Of a stretch of DNA of 64,000 nucleotides, positions 1 to 7,031 are shown in pieces. This DNA comes from a virus: positions 1-64,000 of IMG/VR virus record IMGVR_UViG_3300001533_002564; one strand, given 5' to 3'. The notes under the pieces were generated by a model. That model was not told where the DNA came from and ran no database searches. It saw nothing but the letters and a program-made list of their open reading frames with translations. Position 1 is the stretch's first letter, and every line of letters begins with the position of its first letter. Made by a program: the position numbers and the translations under genes.

Positions 1-73
1 CAAATCGCTGCAACGAAATAACTGTTTATAGCATTGTGCGAGAAACTTGTTGGATTGCAGTCCAACTCGTTTG

Positions 74-146
74 CGGAAGATGAAGGATTTGAACCCCCGA
101 CCTAATGGTTAACAGCCACTTGCTCTACCAACTGAGCTATCGGTGC
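74..146 (-). tRNA. tRNA-Asn(GTT)-like, mismatched acceptor stem
   Basis: The D arm, the anticodon arm (loop CTGTTAA) and the T arm (loop TTCAAAT) are well formed and the length is normal. The 5' acceptor strand (GCACCGA) does not pair with the 3' strand (ATCTTCC); only about two of seven positions match. It reads like a chimera of two tRNA genes joined by recombination. A functional tRNA is doubtful. Confidence 0.6.
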
Positions 147-147
147 A

Positions 148-390
148 TAAAAAAATGGATTCTGGTGTAAGCCTTTTACTTACGACCCCCGAAAATATTT
201 CAAAATTCATAAATGTCTCTGAGAATGAGATGTGAGGTAGTGCGATTTTATCCGTCACTACTATGCCATTCCAACTGAACATTAGGGCAGTGCATTATCC
301 AAACCAGAACCCCATTCTAATATAGATTACTAGTATAAATATATTAGAATGATATGTAAATGAATCACTAGTACTTATTCATTTACTTTG
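148..390. other. non-coding stretch without a clear gene
   Basis: No convincing ORF or canonical tRNA. On the minus strand around 235-300 there are D-arm-like and hairpin-like pieces (GTAGTG pairing with CACTAC), but no acceptor or T arm, so at most a decayed tRNA. Confidence 0.4.
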
Positions 391-473
391 CGGAGAATAA
401 AGGAATCGAACCCTCGCCCCGAAGGACGGCACGGATTTCAAGTCCGCTTATCCACCATTGGATGCTACTCTCC
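391..473 (-). tRNA. tRNA-Ser(TGA)
   Basis: Acceptor strands GGAGAGT and ATTCTCC pair over seven positions. The anticodon loop CTTGAAA gives TGA, and there is a long variable arm (GCCGTCC..GGGGC) as expected for serine. The T loop is TTCGATT. No CCA is encoded. Confidence 0.9.
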
Positions 474-561
474 AGTGTCACTATGGAGAGGGTTTCACTC
501 CCAATTTCATATGTAGTGACATGTATATCATATGAACCCGAACCATTATTTATCGGCATTG

Positions 562-641
562 TGGTTGGGATGATGGGAATTGAACCCACATGTAACCAAT
601 TACTCTTTCTACACGTTATCAGCGTGAGGAGATACATCCCA
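562..641 (-). tRNA. tRNA-Ile(GAT)-like, D arm missing, CCA encoded
   Basis: The acceptor stem TGGGATG/CATCCCA is perfect, the T arm (GTGGG TTCAATT CCCAT) is intact and the 3' end encodes ACCA. The anticodon-like arm (CACG CTGATAA CGTG, anticodon GAT) begins only about six nt after the acceptor stem, so no D arm can form; a 20-odd-nt variable region with a small hairpin (GTAA..TTAC) follows. The last codons of the upstream HNH gene are read from the 5' half. It may be a D-arm-deleted remnant, a partial replacement, or an unusual RNA. Confidence 0.5.
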
Positions 642-1205
642 ATGTTCTTCATAATGTAATTCTCTATGACAATTTGAACATAATAAATCACATTTATCTA
701 ATTCAATCATAATCTTTAACCAACTCAAATTTTGATATTTTGAAACACTAAATTCTTTTTCATTTGGGTCTCGATGGTGAAAATCTAATGCTGCGATACA
801 TTTATTGTAACCACATTTCATACATTTACCTCCTAAATATTCAACACTCATTTCTTTTAATTTTTGTCGTCGGGATTTTACTCTTTCATAATTTCTTTTT
901 CGCCTTTCAATTTCATTTAACACAATTCTTTTATTTTCAGTATTTGCAATCACTGTTGTTCTTGACACATTAAATTTTTCTGCTGTTTCGAGAATAGTAT
1001 GTTTCTTATAATATTCATTTAATTCAATAATCTCTTTTTCATTTAATATTTTTCTACCATCAATTGGTTCATTTAATCCAGCACTAATGCAATGATATGA
1101 AACAGTAGGTTTTGATATACTTAATTGTTTACTTATTTCATTATAACTTTTCCCTAAAAGTCTTAATCTTATTACTTTATCTTTTGTTTTCATACTTTCG
1201 ACCAT
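609..1205 (-). CDS. HNH homing endonuclease with N-terminal helix-turn-helix
   Basis: A 198-residue protein. Residues 10-45 look like a resolvase-type helix-turn-helix (LLGKSYNEISKQLSISKPTV), and a second HTH-like stretch follows around 75-95. The C-terminal third is an HNH nuclease: zinc ligands in CMKCG, the catalytic DFHHRDP, and LCSNCHRELHYE. Such free-standing HNH enzymes nick or cut DNA and spread themselves by homing. The 3' end overlaps the D-arm-less tRNA-Ile-like element, so the gene sits at the 5' end of a tRNA, as most endonucleases in this window do. A second possible start, Met5, lies 12 nt downstream. Confidence 0.85.
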   Translation of the reverse strand: MVESMKTKDKVIRLRLLGKSYNEISKQLSISKPTVSYHCISAGLNEPIDGRKILNEKEIIELNEYYKKHTILETAEKFNVSRTTVIANTENKRIVLNEIERRKRNYERVKSRRQKLKEMSVEYLGGKCMKCGYNKCIAALDFHHRDPNEKEFSVSKYQNLSWLKIMIELDKCDLLCSNCHRELHYEEHWDVSPHADNV

Positions 1206-1296
1206 ATTATTATCTTATTATTTATAATAAATATTCGAAAGTTAGAAAATATTATTAATATTTGTCGCAAAAATAGTAAATATTTGAGACAAATTG

Positions 1297-1371
1297 AGCA
1301 CGTAGAGGGATTCGAACCCCCGATTGTACGCTTTTGCAGAGCGTTGCCTTTGACCACTCGACCATACGTGC
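1297..1371 (-). tRNA. tRNA-Cys(GCA)
   Basis: Acceptor GCACGTA/TACGTGC is perfect, the anticodon loop is CTGCAAA, and the T arm is GGGGG TTCGAAT CCCTC. A boxA-like element and a terminator hairpin lie upstream on the same strand. Confidence 0.93.
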
Positions 1372-1408
1372 ATATTTGTAAAACTTTAGTCAATCCATAG
1401 ATTGTGCA

Positions 1409-1443
1409 GTAATCACCACGTGCAGGTAGTTTTACCTGATTAC
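1409..1443 (-). other. hairpin between boxA and tRNA-Cys
   Basis: Inverted repeat GTAATCA/TGATTAC encloses a smaller GGTA/TACC hairpin. It lies between the boxA-like element and tRNA-Cys, the same position as the long hairpin before tRNA-Asp at 26.7 kb, so it may be a leader or processing structure. Confidence 0.4.
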
Positions 1444-1448
1444 CTAAA

Positions 1449-1469
1449 CCAACATGTCAAAGAACTATA
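1449..1469 (-). promoter_or_regulatory. boxA-like antitermination element
   Basis: On the minus strand it reads TAGTTCTTTGACATGTTGG, closely resembling the boxA region of Bacteroidetes rRNA leaders (GTTCTTTGACATATTG). It sits 77 nt upstream of tRNA-Cys. A 21-nt identical copy occurs at 26817-26837, also upstream of a tRNA. BoxA binds NusB/NusE; a role here is inferred. Confidence 0.6.
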
Positions 1470-1485
1470 ATAATTATTCATAAAA

Positions 1486-1514
1486 AAACCCGAAACTTTT
1501 TAGGTTTCGGGTTT
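1486..1514. terminator. bidirectional intrinsic terminator
   Basis: Eleven-bp hairpin AAACCCGAAAC/GTTTCGGGTTT with A/T tracts on both sides. It lies between a micro-ORF (1538-1666) and the boxA/tRNA-Cys unit. Confidence 0.8.
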
Positions 1515-1537
1515 GTGTTTTTATTGTGGTATTTTAT

Positions 1538-1666
1538 TTATATTCTAATATCCATTAAACCTTCACCCGAATCCATATTTCTGCCAAAATTTGAACAGAA
1601 TATACCATTCCCGTTACGACTAATAGTCGTTGTCGAAATAATAATATTTGTAATTCGTGTTTTCAT
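1538..1666 (-). CDS. micro-ORF before a terminator and tRNA-Cys
   Basis: A 42-codon ORF starting MKTRITNIIISTTT and ending MDIRI. A host-like promoter (1718-1748) precedes it and an intrinsic terminator follows. The same order, promoter, tiny ORF, terminator, then tRNA genes, recurs at 13.5, 27.0 and 31.6 kb with unrelated peptides. It could be a small phage protein or a leader peptide. No function is recognised. Confidence 0.45.
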   Translation of the reverse strand: MKTRITNIIISTTTISRNGNGIFCSNFGRNMDSGEGLMDIRI

Positions 1667-1717
1667 TTTTATATGTTTATTAATTTAATTGTAAATATCT
1701 TTTATCTAAATACGAGA

Positions 1718-1748
1718 CAAAGATATAAAATGTTACAATATAAACAAA
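1718..1748 (-). promoter_or_regulatory. host-like (Bacteroidetes) promoter
   Basis: TTTG, 19 nt, then TATCTTTG on the minus strand, matching the Bacteroidetes -33/-7 consensus with ideal spacing. The stretch TTGTAACATTTTATATCTTTG is also identical at 27086-27106. Confidence 0.75.
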
Positions 1749-1755
1749 TTATTTT

Positions 1756-2037
1756 TTATTTTTTTACTAATAAAATATCTTGTTTTTTTATAATCTCTAG
1801 ATTTTCAGGAGTATATGATATTAAATTAAATTTTAATTTTGTTGTATCTGATTGATGTTTTATTTCAAAATTACCATTAAAATCAGAATAAATGGTATCG
1901 CAATCGGAAATTATTCTTACACCAGCTAATTCTTCTCTGGTGTTTTTATCTAATATTTTACCACTAATTATATTTTTATTTGAAATTGTTGGATTTATAA
2001 ATATTAATAATAAATAAACTAATAAAATTTTTAACAT
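1756..2037 (-). CDS. small secreted CarboxypepD_reg-like protein
   Basis: A 93-residue protein with an N-terminal hydrophobic signal segment (LLVYLLLIFIN), followed by ISGKILDKNTREELAGVRI and YSDFNGNFEI. That pattern is typical of the CarboxypepD_reg-like beta-sandwich common in exported Bacteroidetes proteins. It should be exported to the periplasm or cell surface. It lies between the CRISPR array and the tRNA-Cys unit with no operon partner and was probably acquired from a host. Its role is unknown; it could be a moron altering the host envelope, but that is inference. Confidence 0.65.
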   Translation of the reverse strand: MLKILLVYLLLIFINPTISNKNIISGKILDKNTREELAGVRIISDCDTIYSDFNGNFEIKHQSDTTKLKFNLISYTPENLEIIKKQDILLVKK

Positions 2038-2112
2038 AATCTTTTTTACATAATTACTGTTAAATGATGATATGTATATTATGTAAATATTATATATATG
2101 TTATTATTTTAT

Positions 2113-2152
2113 GTTGTTTGTATTTACCATTTAAATGAATTATATATTCAAC
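2113..2152 (-). repeat. degenerate terminal CRISPR repeat
   Basis: Keeps GTTG and CAAC ends and a TTTACC.TTAAATGAA core, but has many substitutions and is 40 nt long. It is separated from the first good repeat by 29 nt, almost one spacer length. Degenerate repeats usually mark the end distant from the leader, which supports transcription of the array on the minus strand. Confidence 0.7.
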
Positions 2153-2181
2153 ATTTTCCTTAAGATACGTTTATTATTTAA

Positions 2182-2745
2182 GTTGTAATTACCTTTCAAA
2201 TGAAGACCATACACAACAAATATGATAATGCCGAGGATATTGGCAGGGTTGTAATTACCTTTCAAATGAAGACCATACACAACTCCTTGTATAAAATTTA
2301 TACTCATATCATCGTTGTAATTACCTTTCAAATGAAGACCATACACAACTGCATACCATATTTATCTGATATACCTGTAGTTGTAATTACCTTTCAAATG
2401 AAGACCATACACAACTTTAATAAAGAATATAGTTTCATTTGGACTGTTGTAATTACCTTTCAAATGAAAACCATACACAACGTTGAGAGATGATATTATT
2501 TCAATTATCAAGTTGTAATTACCTTTCAAATGAAGACCATACACAACTTAGTAAGAAAGGTTTTAGCATTAATATCGGTTGTAATTACCTTTCAAATGAA
2601 GACCATACACAACAAGGTTTGTGAATAGTGGTTATTTCATCTAGTTGTAATTACCTTTCAAATGAAGACCATACACAACAAACTAATGCCAAATATATTA
2701 CTTGACCTTGTTGTAATTACCTTTCAAATGAAGACCATACACAAC
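2182..2745 (-). CRISPR. CRISPR array, type VI-B-like repeats, no cas genes in window
   Basis: Nine 36-nt repeats (plus strand GTTGTAATTACC..CATACACAAC) and eight spacers of exactly 30 nt. Repeats start at 2182, 2248, 2314, 2380, 2446, 2512, 2578, 2644 and 2710. All are identical except the one at 2446, with one G-to-A change (GAAAACC for GAAGACC). Read on the minus strand, the repeat (GTTGTGTATGG..GGTAATTACAAC) has the 36-nt length, GTTG/CAAC ends and general layout of type VI-B (Cas13b) repeats, whose spacers are also 30 nt. The degenerate repeat at 2113 places the leader on the right. No Cas13, Csx27/28, Cas1 or Cas2 is present; the nearest nuclease gene is tnpB. The array may use a nuclease of the host or of another part of the phage genome. 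The type assignment is from repeat features only. Confidence 0.95.
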
Positions 2746-3013
2746 CTATATCGTATAATAATCTATTAATCATGTATTTCCTTTTATTTTTATTAAAAAA
2801 ATTTGAAAGATTCAATCCTATTATCGATGTTTCAGTTCAGATTTTAAAACCTAATTGGAATTAAGTCTGCTTCAGCATCTAAGAATTTTATTTTTTTAAA
2901 TCTCGGATGTTACATCACCCACATGATTTTATTTTAAATATTTTCAAAGAACTTTTTATTTTAAATAATATTTTCAAATATAAACTAAATAATTTTAATT
3001 ATCAAATAAATTA
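2746..3013 (-). ncRNA. possible TnpB omega-RNA / IS605-type right end, overlapping the CRISPR leader
   Basis: Non-coding stretch directly after the tnpB stop codon and before the array. In IS605-type elements the omega-RNA comes from the tnpB 3' end and runs into flanking DNA. A hairpin (GGATGT/ACATC) and a compact non-AT-rich block on the minus strand (GATGCTGAAGCAGACTTAAT) would fit a scaffold. No element end could be fixed by eye. The same stretch must also hold the leader of the array. Confidence 0.35.
2940..2957 (-). promoter_or_regulatory. boxA-like element upstream of the CRISPR array
   Basis: Minus strand AAAAAGTTCTTTGAAAATA, matching the core of the boxA-like elements before the tRNA genes. 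It lies about 195 nt upstream of the first repeat. BoxA elements are known in leaders of some bacterial CRISPR arrays, where Nus factors prevent early termination; here it is an inference from sequence. Confidence 0.45.
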
Positions 3014-4324
3014 TCATTTATTTTCAAAATATTTTTCTTTAATATTAATTGCTGCATTTAAATCAGCGTTCATTGTATGACCACATATAACACAAATAAA
3101 TTTTGATTGTGTTTGTCTATTTAATTTATTAGTATGACCACATTTTGAACATTTTTGTGATGTATGTTTAGGGTTAACAGTTACAACATTTTTACCGACA
3201 TATTCTGCTTTATATTGCATTTTAGTCCTCAATGAATATAAACCAACATCACTAAGAACCCGATTTAAATTACTTTTATTATTTGATTTACCTTTTCCAC
3301 TTCTTTTCATCATACCTTTTAAATTCAAATCTTCAAGAATATAAGTATCTACATCTTCTAATTCAATTAATGATTTTGAGATACAATGCTGTATATAATC
3401 ACGTTTTTCAGTTATTTTAAAATAAAGATTATTTATTTTTTTCTTAATTCTTTTATATGATGTAGTTTCCCAGAAATTAATGTCGGTTTTATTTTTTTTA
3501 TGATAATCTCTTTTTCTATTTAATATTTTTGATAATCGGTGTAATTCAGATTTATATTGTTTTAATAATGATATGGAATTTTTATAAATATCAATATTAA
3601 AATGTAATTCATCTGATGTTGTAATTGGTCTATGAACACCGAAATCAATACCAACACTAGTTTTTTTATCTATTGGTTTTTTTGTTTCAATAATTAATTT
3701 ATTTGGGTCATTTACATCACATTGTAATGATATAAAATATTTATCATTTTTTCTAGAAATCGTATATGAATTAATTTTAATAAATTTATTATTATCCCAA
3801 TTTTCAGAAAAAAAATGATTATGACATGATATTTTAATTTTTTTTATTTTAGGTATATCAATTAATCCAAATTTATTATTCAATAATTTTAAATTAAATG
3901 TTTTAGGTTTATTTTCATTATATTGTATTTGTCCTGTAAATGAATGTTTTGATTTTTGATTTTTAAATTTAGGAAATCCACTTCCCATTTTTTTTATATT
4001 AGCAAACGCTTTTTCAATAGCTTTTAAACTATATGTTTTACTTGTTGAGTCAATATTTTTTAAAAACCAAAATTCATCTGTATTTCCCATTTGAGTTAAA
4101 ATTTTACTCATTTCATATCTATTAAAATACAGGTTATTATCTTTCATATATTTATTACGTTCTTTTTTATCAACAATACCTATTTCAGTCATTTTATCTG
4201 AAATATCAATTTGTTGTCTTAAGCAATAATTATAAATAAATCTTGAAGTTCTAAATGAATCATCAAATGATTTAATTTGTTCGGGTGTTGGGTATATTCT
4301 AAACTTAAATGCTTTAGATATCAT
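3014..4324 (-). CDS. tnpB: TnpB-type RNA-guided nuclease (IS605 OrfB family)
   Basis: A 436-residue protein with the TnpB N-terminal start (FKFRIYPTPEQ) and a split RuvC domain. D227 is in SVGIDFGV (RuvC-I), E331 in YILEDLN (RuvC-II) and D421 in NADLNAAINI (RuvC-III). A four-cysteine zinc knuckle (CSKCG at 392-396, CVICG at 411-415) lies between RuvC-II and III. All catalytic residues are intact. TnpB proteins cut DNA guided by omega-RNA and are ancestral to Cas12. No tnpA transposase is visible in the window, so the gene is solitary. Its 3' end points at the CRISPR array, so read-through would run into it. It could be a selfish homing-like nuclease, or could have been recruited to other guides. 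Confidence 0.93.
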   Translation of the reverse strand: MISKAFKFRIYPTPEQIKSFDDSFRTSRFIYNYCLRQQIDISDKMTEIGIVDKKERNKYMKDNNLYFNRYEMSKILTQMGNTDEFWFLKNIDSTSKTYSLKAIEKAFANIKKMGSGFPKFKNQKSKHSFTGQIQYNENKPKTFNLKLLNNKFGLIDIPKIKKIKISCHNHFFSENWDNNKFIKINSYTISRKNDKYFISLQCDVNDPNKLIIETKKPIDKKTSVGIDFGVHRPITTSDELHFNIDIYKNSISLLKQYKSELHRLSKILNRKRDYHKKNKTDINFWETTSYKRIKKKINNLYFKITEKRDYIQHCISKSLIELEDVDTYILEDLNLKGMMKRSGKGKSNNKSNLNRVLSDVGLYSLRTKMQYKAEYVGKNVVTVNPKHTSQKCSKCGHTNKLNRQTQSKFICVICGHTMNADLNAAINIKEKYFENK

Positions 4325-4346
4325 ATGATTTTTTATTGAAGTAAAA

Positions 4347-4374
4347 TAAAACGCATCGATTTCGATGCGTTTTA
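4347..4374. terminator. intrinsic terminator
   Basis: Perfect hairpin AAAACGCATCGA/TCGATGCGTTTT followed by T-rich sequence on the minus strand. It ends the VWA gene and insulates tnpB. Confidence 0.85.
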
Positions 4375-4381
4375 TTATTAT

Positions 4382-6652
4382 TTAGATTTTTTCTTCTTTT
4401 TCGGCTAAATTAAAAGTAAAGTCTAAGTCTTTACCATCGAAATTTACAGATAAAGTATTTTCATCAAAACTCTTGAATTCAGTAAACCATTTTTTACTAA
4501 GAATCAACGAGAATTTAATTTCAGCAATTTCTTGCAATACTTTTCTCCTTTGTTTATTAAGGATTTTTGATTTAGTTTCAAGATATGTTTTTAAAACATT
4601 CTTTTGTTGTTCTTCGCTAAGTGATTTATACATATCAGAATCTAATTGAGAAAGATATTTCTTAATTGCATCTGCCATAACAAATTCATTAAGTTTTAAT
4701 GCAGCACCAGACTCAATTTTCTTAACAACGTCTTCAACTTTTGGAAGACTGGATAATCCTTTAATTTTTGTTTCAAGAACAACTGACATATAAAAATCTG
4801 TTGCTTCTGCGCTTGTAACTTTAGGTGAGAATCCATTGTAATCGGTAATTCCAATCTCTTTAAGCCAATCTGCTGCATCTTGTCCAACCAATTTAACAAA
4901 CGAATCACTTGTTTTTGGAAATAATGATTTCTTGTAGTAATCATAAACTTTCTTAGTACCTTGTAACTTCTTGAGTTCCCATTGTTGTTTAGCAAGTTGC
5001 ATTGCAGAAATACTTTTTACCATACTTTTATTAATAATTGGAATTGAAGTCAAGTCAATAACAATTTTTGTATCTTCACTTGGTGGTACTGGTACTGAAC
5101 TTCTCCATAAATCATATTTAATACCATTATTAAATAAATGTGCAACTAATTCATCGGAATAACTTACTGGAAGTTTTTCAATGTTTACAATACCATCTTT
5201 TATAATTGTAAAAGTATTATATTTAAAAGATGCAACATTATCAATACCGAATTTATTTTCTGGTAGAATCGCCTGACCTTCAATATAAATTCTTACACTA
5301 AGATTTGCTCTACTTTCATTCCATACTAAATCAGTTAATGGATAACCTCTATTGGGGTTGGTATTAATAAATTCAACATCGACTTTCTTTTCAGCAAGTT
5401 CGGCAGTTATTTTACTTAATTCTTCAACATTTTTTGCTTCACTAAGTCTTTTTTTATCGGCTTCAGTAATTGTTGACCCAACAATAACTTTTTTTCTACC
5501 TATTCTATTGTAATTAAATTCTTCATGATTTGGATAGAATAAACAGTTTTCAATATTACCTAAATCTTCAATAAGATTCATTAGACAATAAGCATCATCA
5601 GGCACTGGTTGAATGGTTGTTTGACCTTCAGGAAATCTTTTTGCTGTGTCTTCAACACATTCTTTAATTGCTGTTTTAAATGCATTTAGTTTTTGTTTAC
5701 CAAAAGCATTAACAAGCATTTTGTAATGATATTGATCACCTAATGCATAAAATATTTTTTCGGCATCTTCATTTAATAATTTATCTGAAAGAACGTAGAT
5801 TGCTGCATAAAGAGCACGTATAACACTATTAGTAAATTCAATAGTAATGCCAATTGCATTAAATGAAAAGAAATGTATTTCTTTAACATCAGAACCAACC
5901 ATTATTTTACCATCAGTAATATTATACAATAATACTGAACCATCACTCACACTAAATGCGAAATCATATAAATAACTATCGTTAATTTCAACAACATTTT
6001 TCTTTCCACCACGAGCACTATTTGATATTTTGGCATCGAACATTGGTTCGAAATCATCGAAACCATTACAACTAATTTTTTCACCACCAATAATACTTGC
6101 CATTTCAGTTAATCTACGTGAGTCAGCATAATAACCATATTCAACAAATGTTGAAGATGATATGTCATTCTCCATTCCTTTAAGTGTTGTAATGACTTCA
6201 TTCCAAGGACAGTCATTATTATAACCATCGGTAAGGAAAATCATTGAAAATACTGAGTCTGGTCTGTTATTTTGGATTCTTTTAATTAATCCATCGACTA
6301 ATTGGAGTGGTTTTAAGAATGCAGTTAATCCAACAGGACGAAGCCATTTATCAATAGCATCATTTAAATCGCTAAGTGTTTTTAAGGATTTAACTTCAAC
6401 TTCTTCTTTAAGAATTCCAGCATCTCTACTACCAGAAAACCATACTATAGAAATAGTATCACCTTCCATCATTAAGTTGGAAAGTTTGTTTTTTAATTGT
6501 GTTCGGATTAAAGGAAGTTCATAATACATTGAACCAGATACGTCAACTACGAAGATGTGATTTGTTTTTTTTGTAACCTCTACTGTTACATCGCTATTTA
6601 CTTCTTGAGTAGTGAGAAAATAGTTTTCACTAAATTTTACATTTGTTTTCAT
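4382..6652 (-). CDS. large VWA-domain protein
   Basis: A 756-residue protein. Residues 30-210 form a von Willebrand factor A domain with an intact MIDAS metal site: DVSGSM at 37-42, a threonine in the GLTAF region and LTDGYN. The long C-terminal part has no motif I recognise; residues 570-756 are predicted helical. VWA domains bind protein partners through a bound metal. A second VWA protein lies at 10.9 kb, with ribonucleotide reductase between them. A weak host-like promoter (TATATTCG) lies upstream and a strong terminator downstream. Function unknown. Confidence 0.8.
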   Translation of the reverse strand: MKTNVKFSENYFLTTQEVNSDVTVEVTKKTNHIFVVDVSGSMYYELPLIRTQLKNKLSNLMMEGDTISIVWFSGSRDAGILKEEVEVKSLKTLSDLNDAIDKWLRPVGLTAFLKPLQLVDGLIKRIQNNRPDSVFSMIFLTDGYNNDCPWNEVITTLKGMENDISSSTFVEYGYYADSRRLTEMASIIGGEKISCNGFDDFEPMFDAKISNSARGGKKNVVEINDSYLYDFAFSVSDGSVLLYNITDGKIMVGSDVKEIHFFSFNAIGITIEFTNSVIRALYAAIYVLSDKLLNEDAEKIFYALGDQYHYKMLVNAFGKQKLNAFKTAIKECVEDTAKRFPEGQTTIQPVPDDAYCLMNLIEDLGNIENCLFYPNHEEFNYNRIGRKKVIVGSTITEADKKRLSEAKNVEELSKITAELAEKKVDVEFINTNPNRGYPLTDLVWNESRANLSVRIYIEGQAILPENKFGIDNVASFKYNTFTIIKDGIVNIEKLPVSYSDELVAHLFNNGIKYDLWRSSVPVPPSEDTKIVIDLTSIPIINKSMVKSISAMQLAKQQWELKKLQGTKKVYDYYKKSLFPKTSDSFVKLVGQDAADWLKEIGITDYNGFSPKVTSAEATDFYMSVVLETKIKGLSSLPKVEDVVKKIESGAALKLNEFVMADAIKKYLSQLDSDMYKSLSEEQQKNVLKTYLETKSKILNKQRRKVLQEIAEIKFSLILSKKWFTEFKSFDENTLSVNFDGKDLDFTFNLAEKEEKI

Positions 6653-6729
6653 ACAATAATTTATTATTTACAGTTATTTATTTTTCAATTACTAATTAAA
6701 TTATACGAATATAATTTTAATTTGTTACA

Positions 6730-6918
6730 TTATTTCAGTTTTTTTACAATACGTTCATGGTTTTTCAACCAATTTTCAATATATGTTCTGTCATTACTTA
6801 CAAACCCATCATAACAATCAGCTTGGAAATCTCTCATAAGCAGTTCTAAATCACTAAGGGTTAAATAATATCCATCAACATATTCTTCATTAATAAGTTT
6901 ACTTTCCAAGACTATCAT
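6730..6918 (-). CDS. hypothetical small protein (62 aa)
   Basis: Starts MIVLESKLINEEYVDGYYLT, rich in aromatic and charged residues, no signal peptide or membrane segment. It follows the nrdJ terminator and a boxA-like sequence at 6963. No family recognised; real because the frame is closed at both ends and fills the gap between two genes. Confidence 0.5.
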   Translation of the reverse strand: MIVLESKLINEEYVDGYYLTLSDLELLMRDFQADCYDGFVSNDRTYIENWLKNHERIVKKLK

Positions 6919-6962
6919 AATAAATGAAATTAGAAAGCAAATCTATGTATTTTATTTTTAAT

Positions 6963-6977
6963 ATCAAAGAACTTTTT
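6963..6977 (-). promoter_or_regulatory. boxA-like sequence
   Basis: Minus strand AAAAAGTTCTTTGAT, the same core as the element before the CRISPR array. It lies between the nrdJ terminator and a small ORF; its target is unclear. Confidence 0.3.
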
Positions 6978-6996
6978 ATTAAATACTTTAAATAAA

Positions 6997-7025
6997 AAAA
7001 TGGTCTCGTGTTTAGAGACCATTTA
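6997..7025. terminator. intrinsic terminator of nrdJ
   Basis: Hairpin AAATGGTCTC/GAGACCATTT followed by a T run on the minus strand, seven bases after the nrdJ stop codon. Confidence 0.85.
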
Positions 7026-7031
7026 ATTATA

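Noticed and set aside
1-72. Cys-like hairpin GTTGGA-CTGCAA-TCCAAC downstream of the Asn-like tRNA
   Set aside because: No acceptor, D or T arm can be built around it and the loop has only six bases.
383-691. 102-residue ORF on the minus strand and similar ORFs over tRNA clusters
   Set aside because: They run through tRNA genes and have tRNA-derived composition.
2140-2544. ORFs made of repeated GLHLKGNYN or VVITFQMKTIHN peptides
   Set aside because: They are translations of the CRISPR repeats on either strand, not proteins.
2182-2745. Spacers matching this window (self-targeting)
   Set aside because: Scanning by eye found no long match to any spacer here; a computed search is needed.
3014-4324. 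Complete IS200/IS605 transposon
   Set aside because: No tnpA and no recognisable left or right end; only tnpB can be supported.
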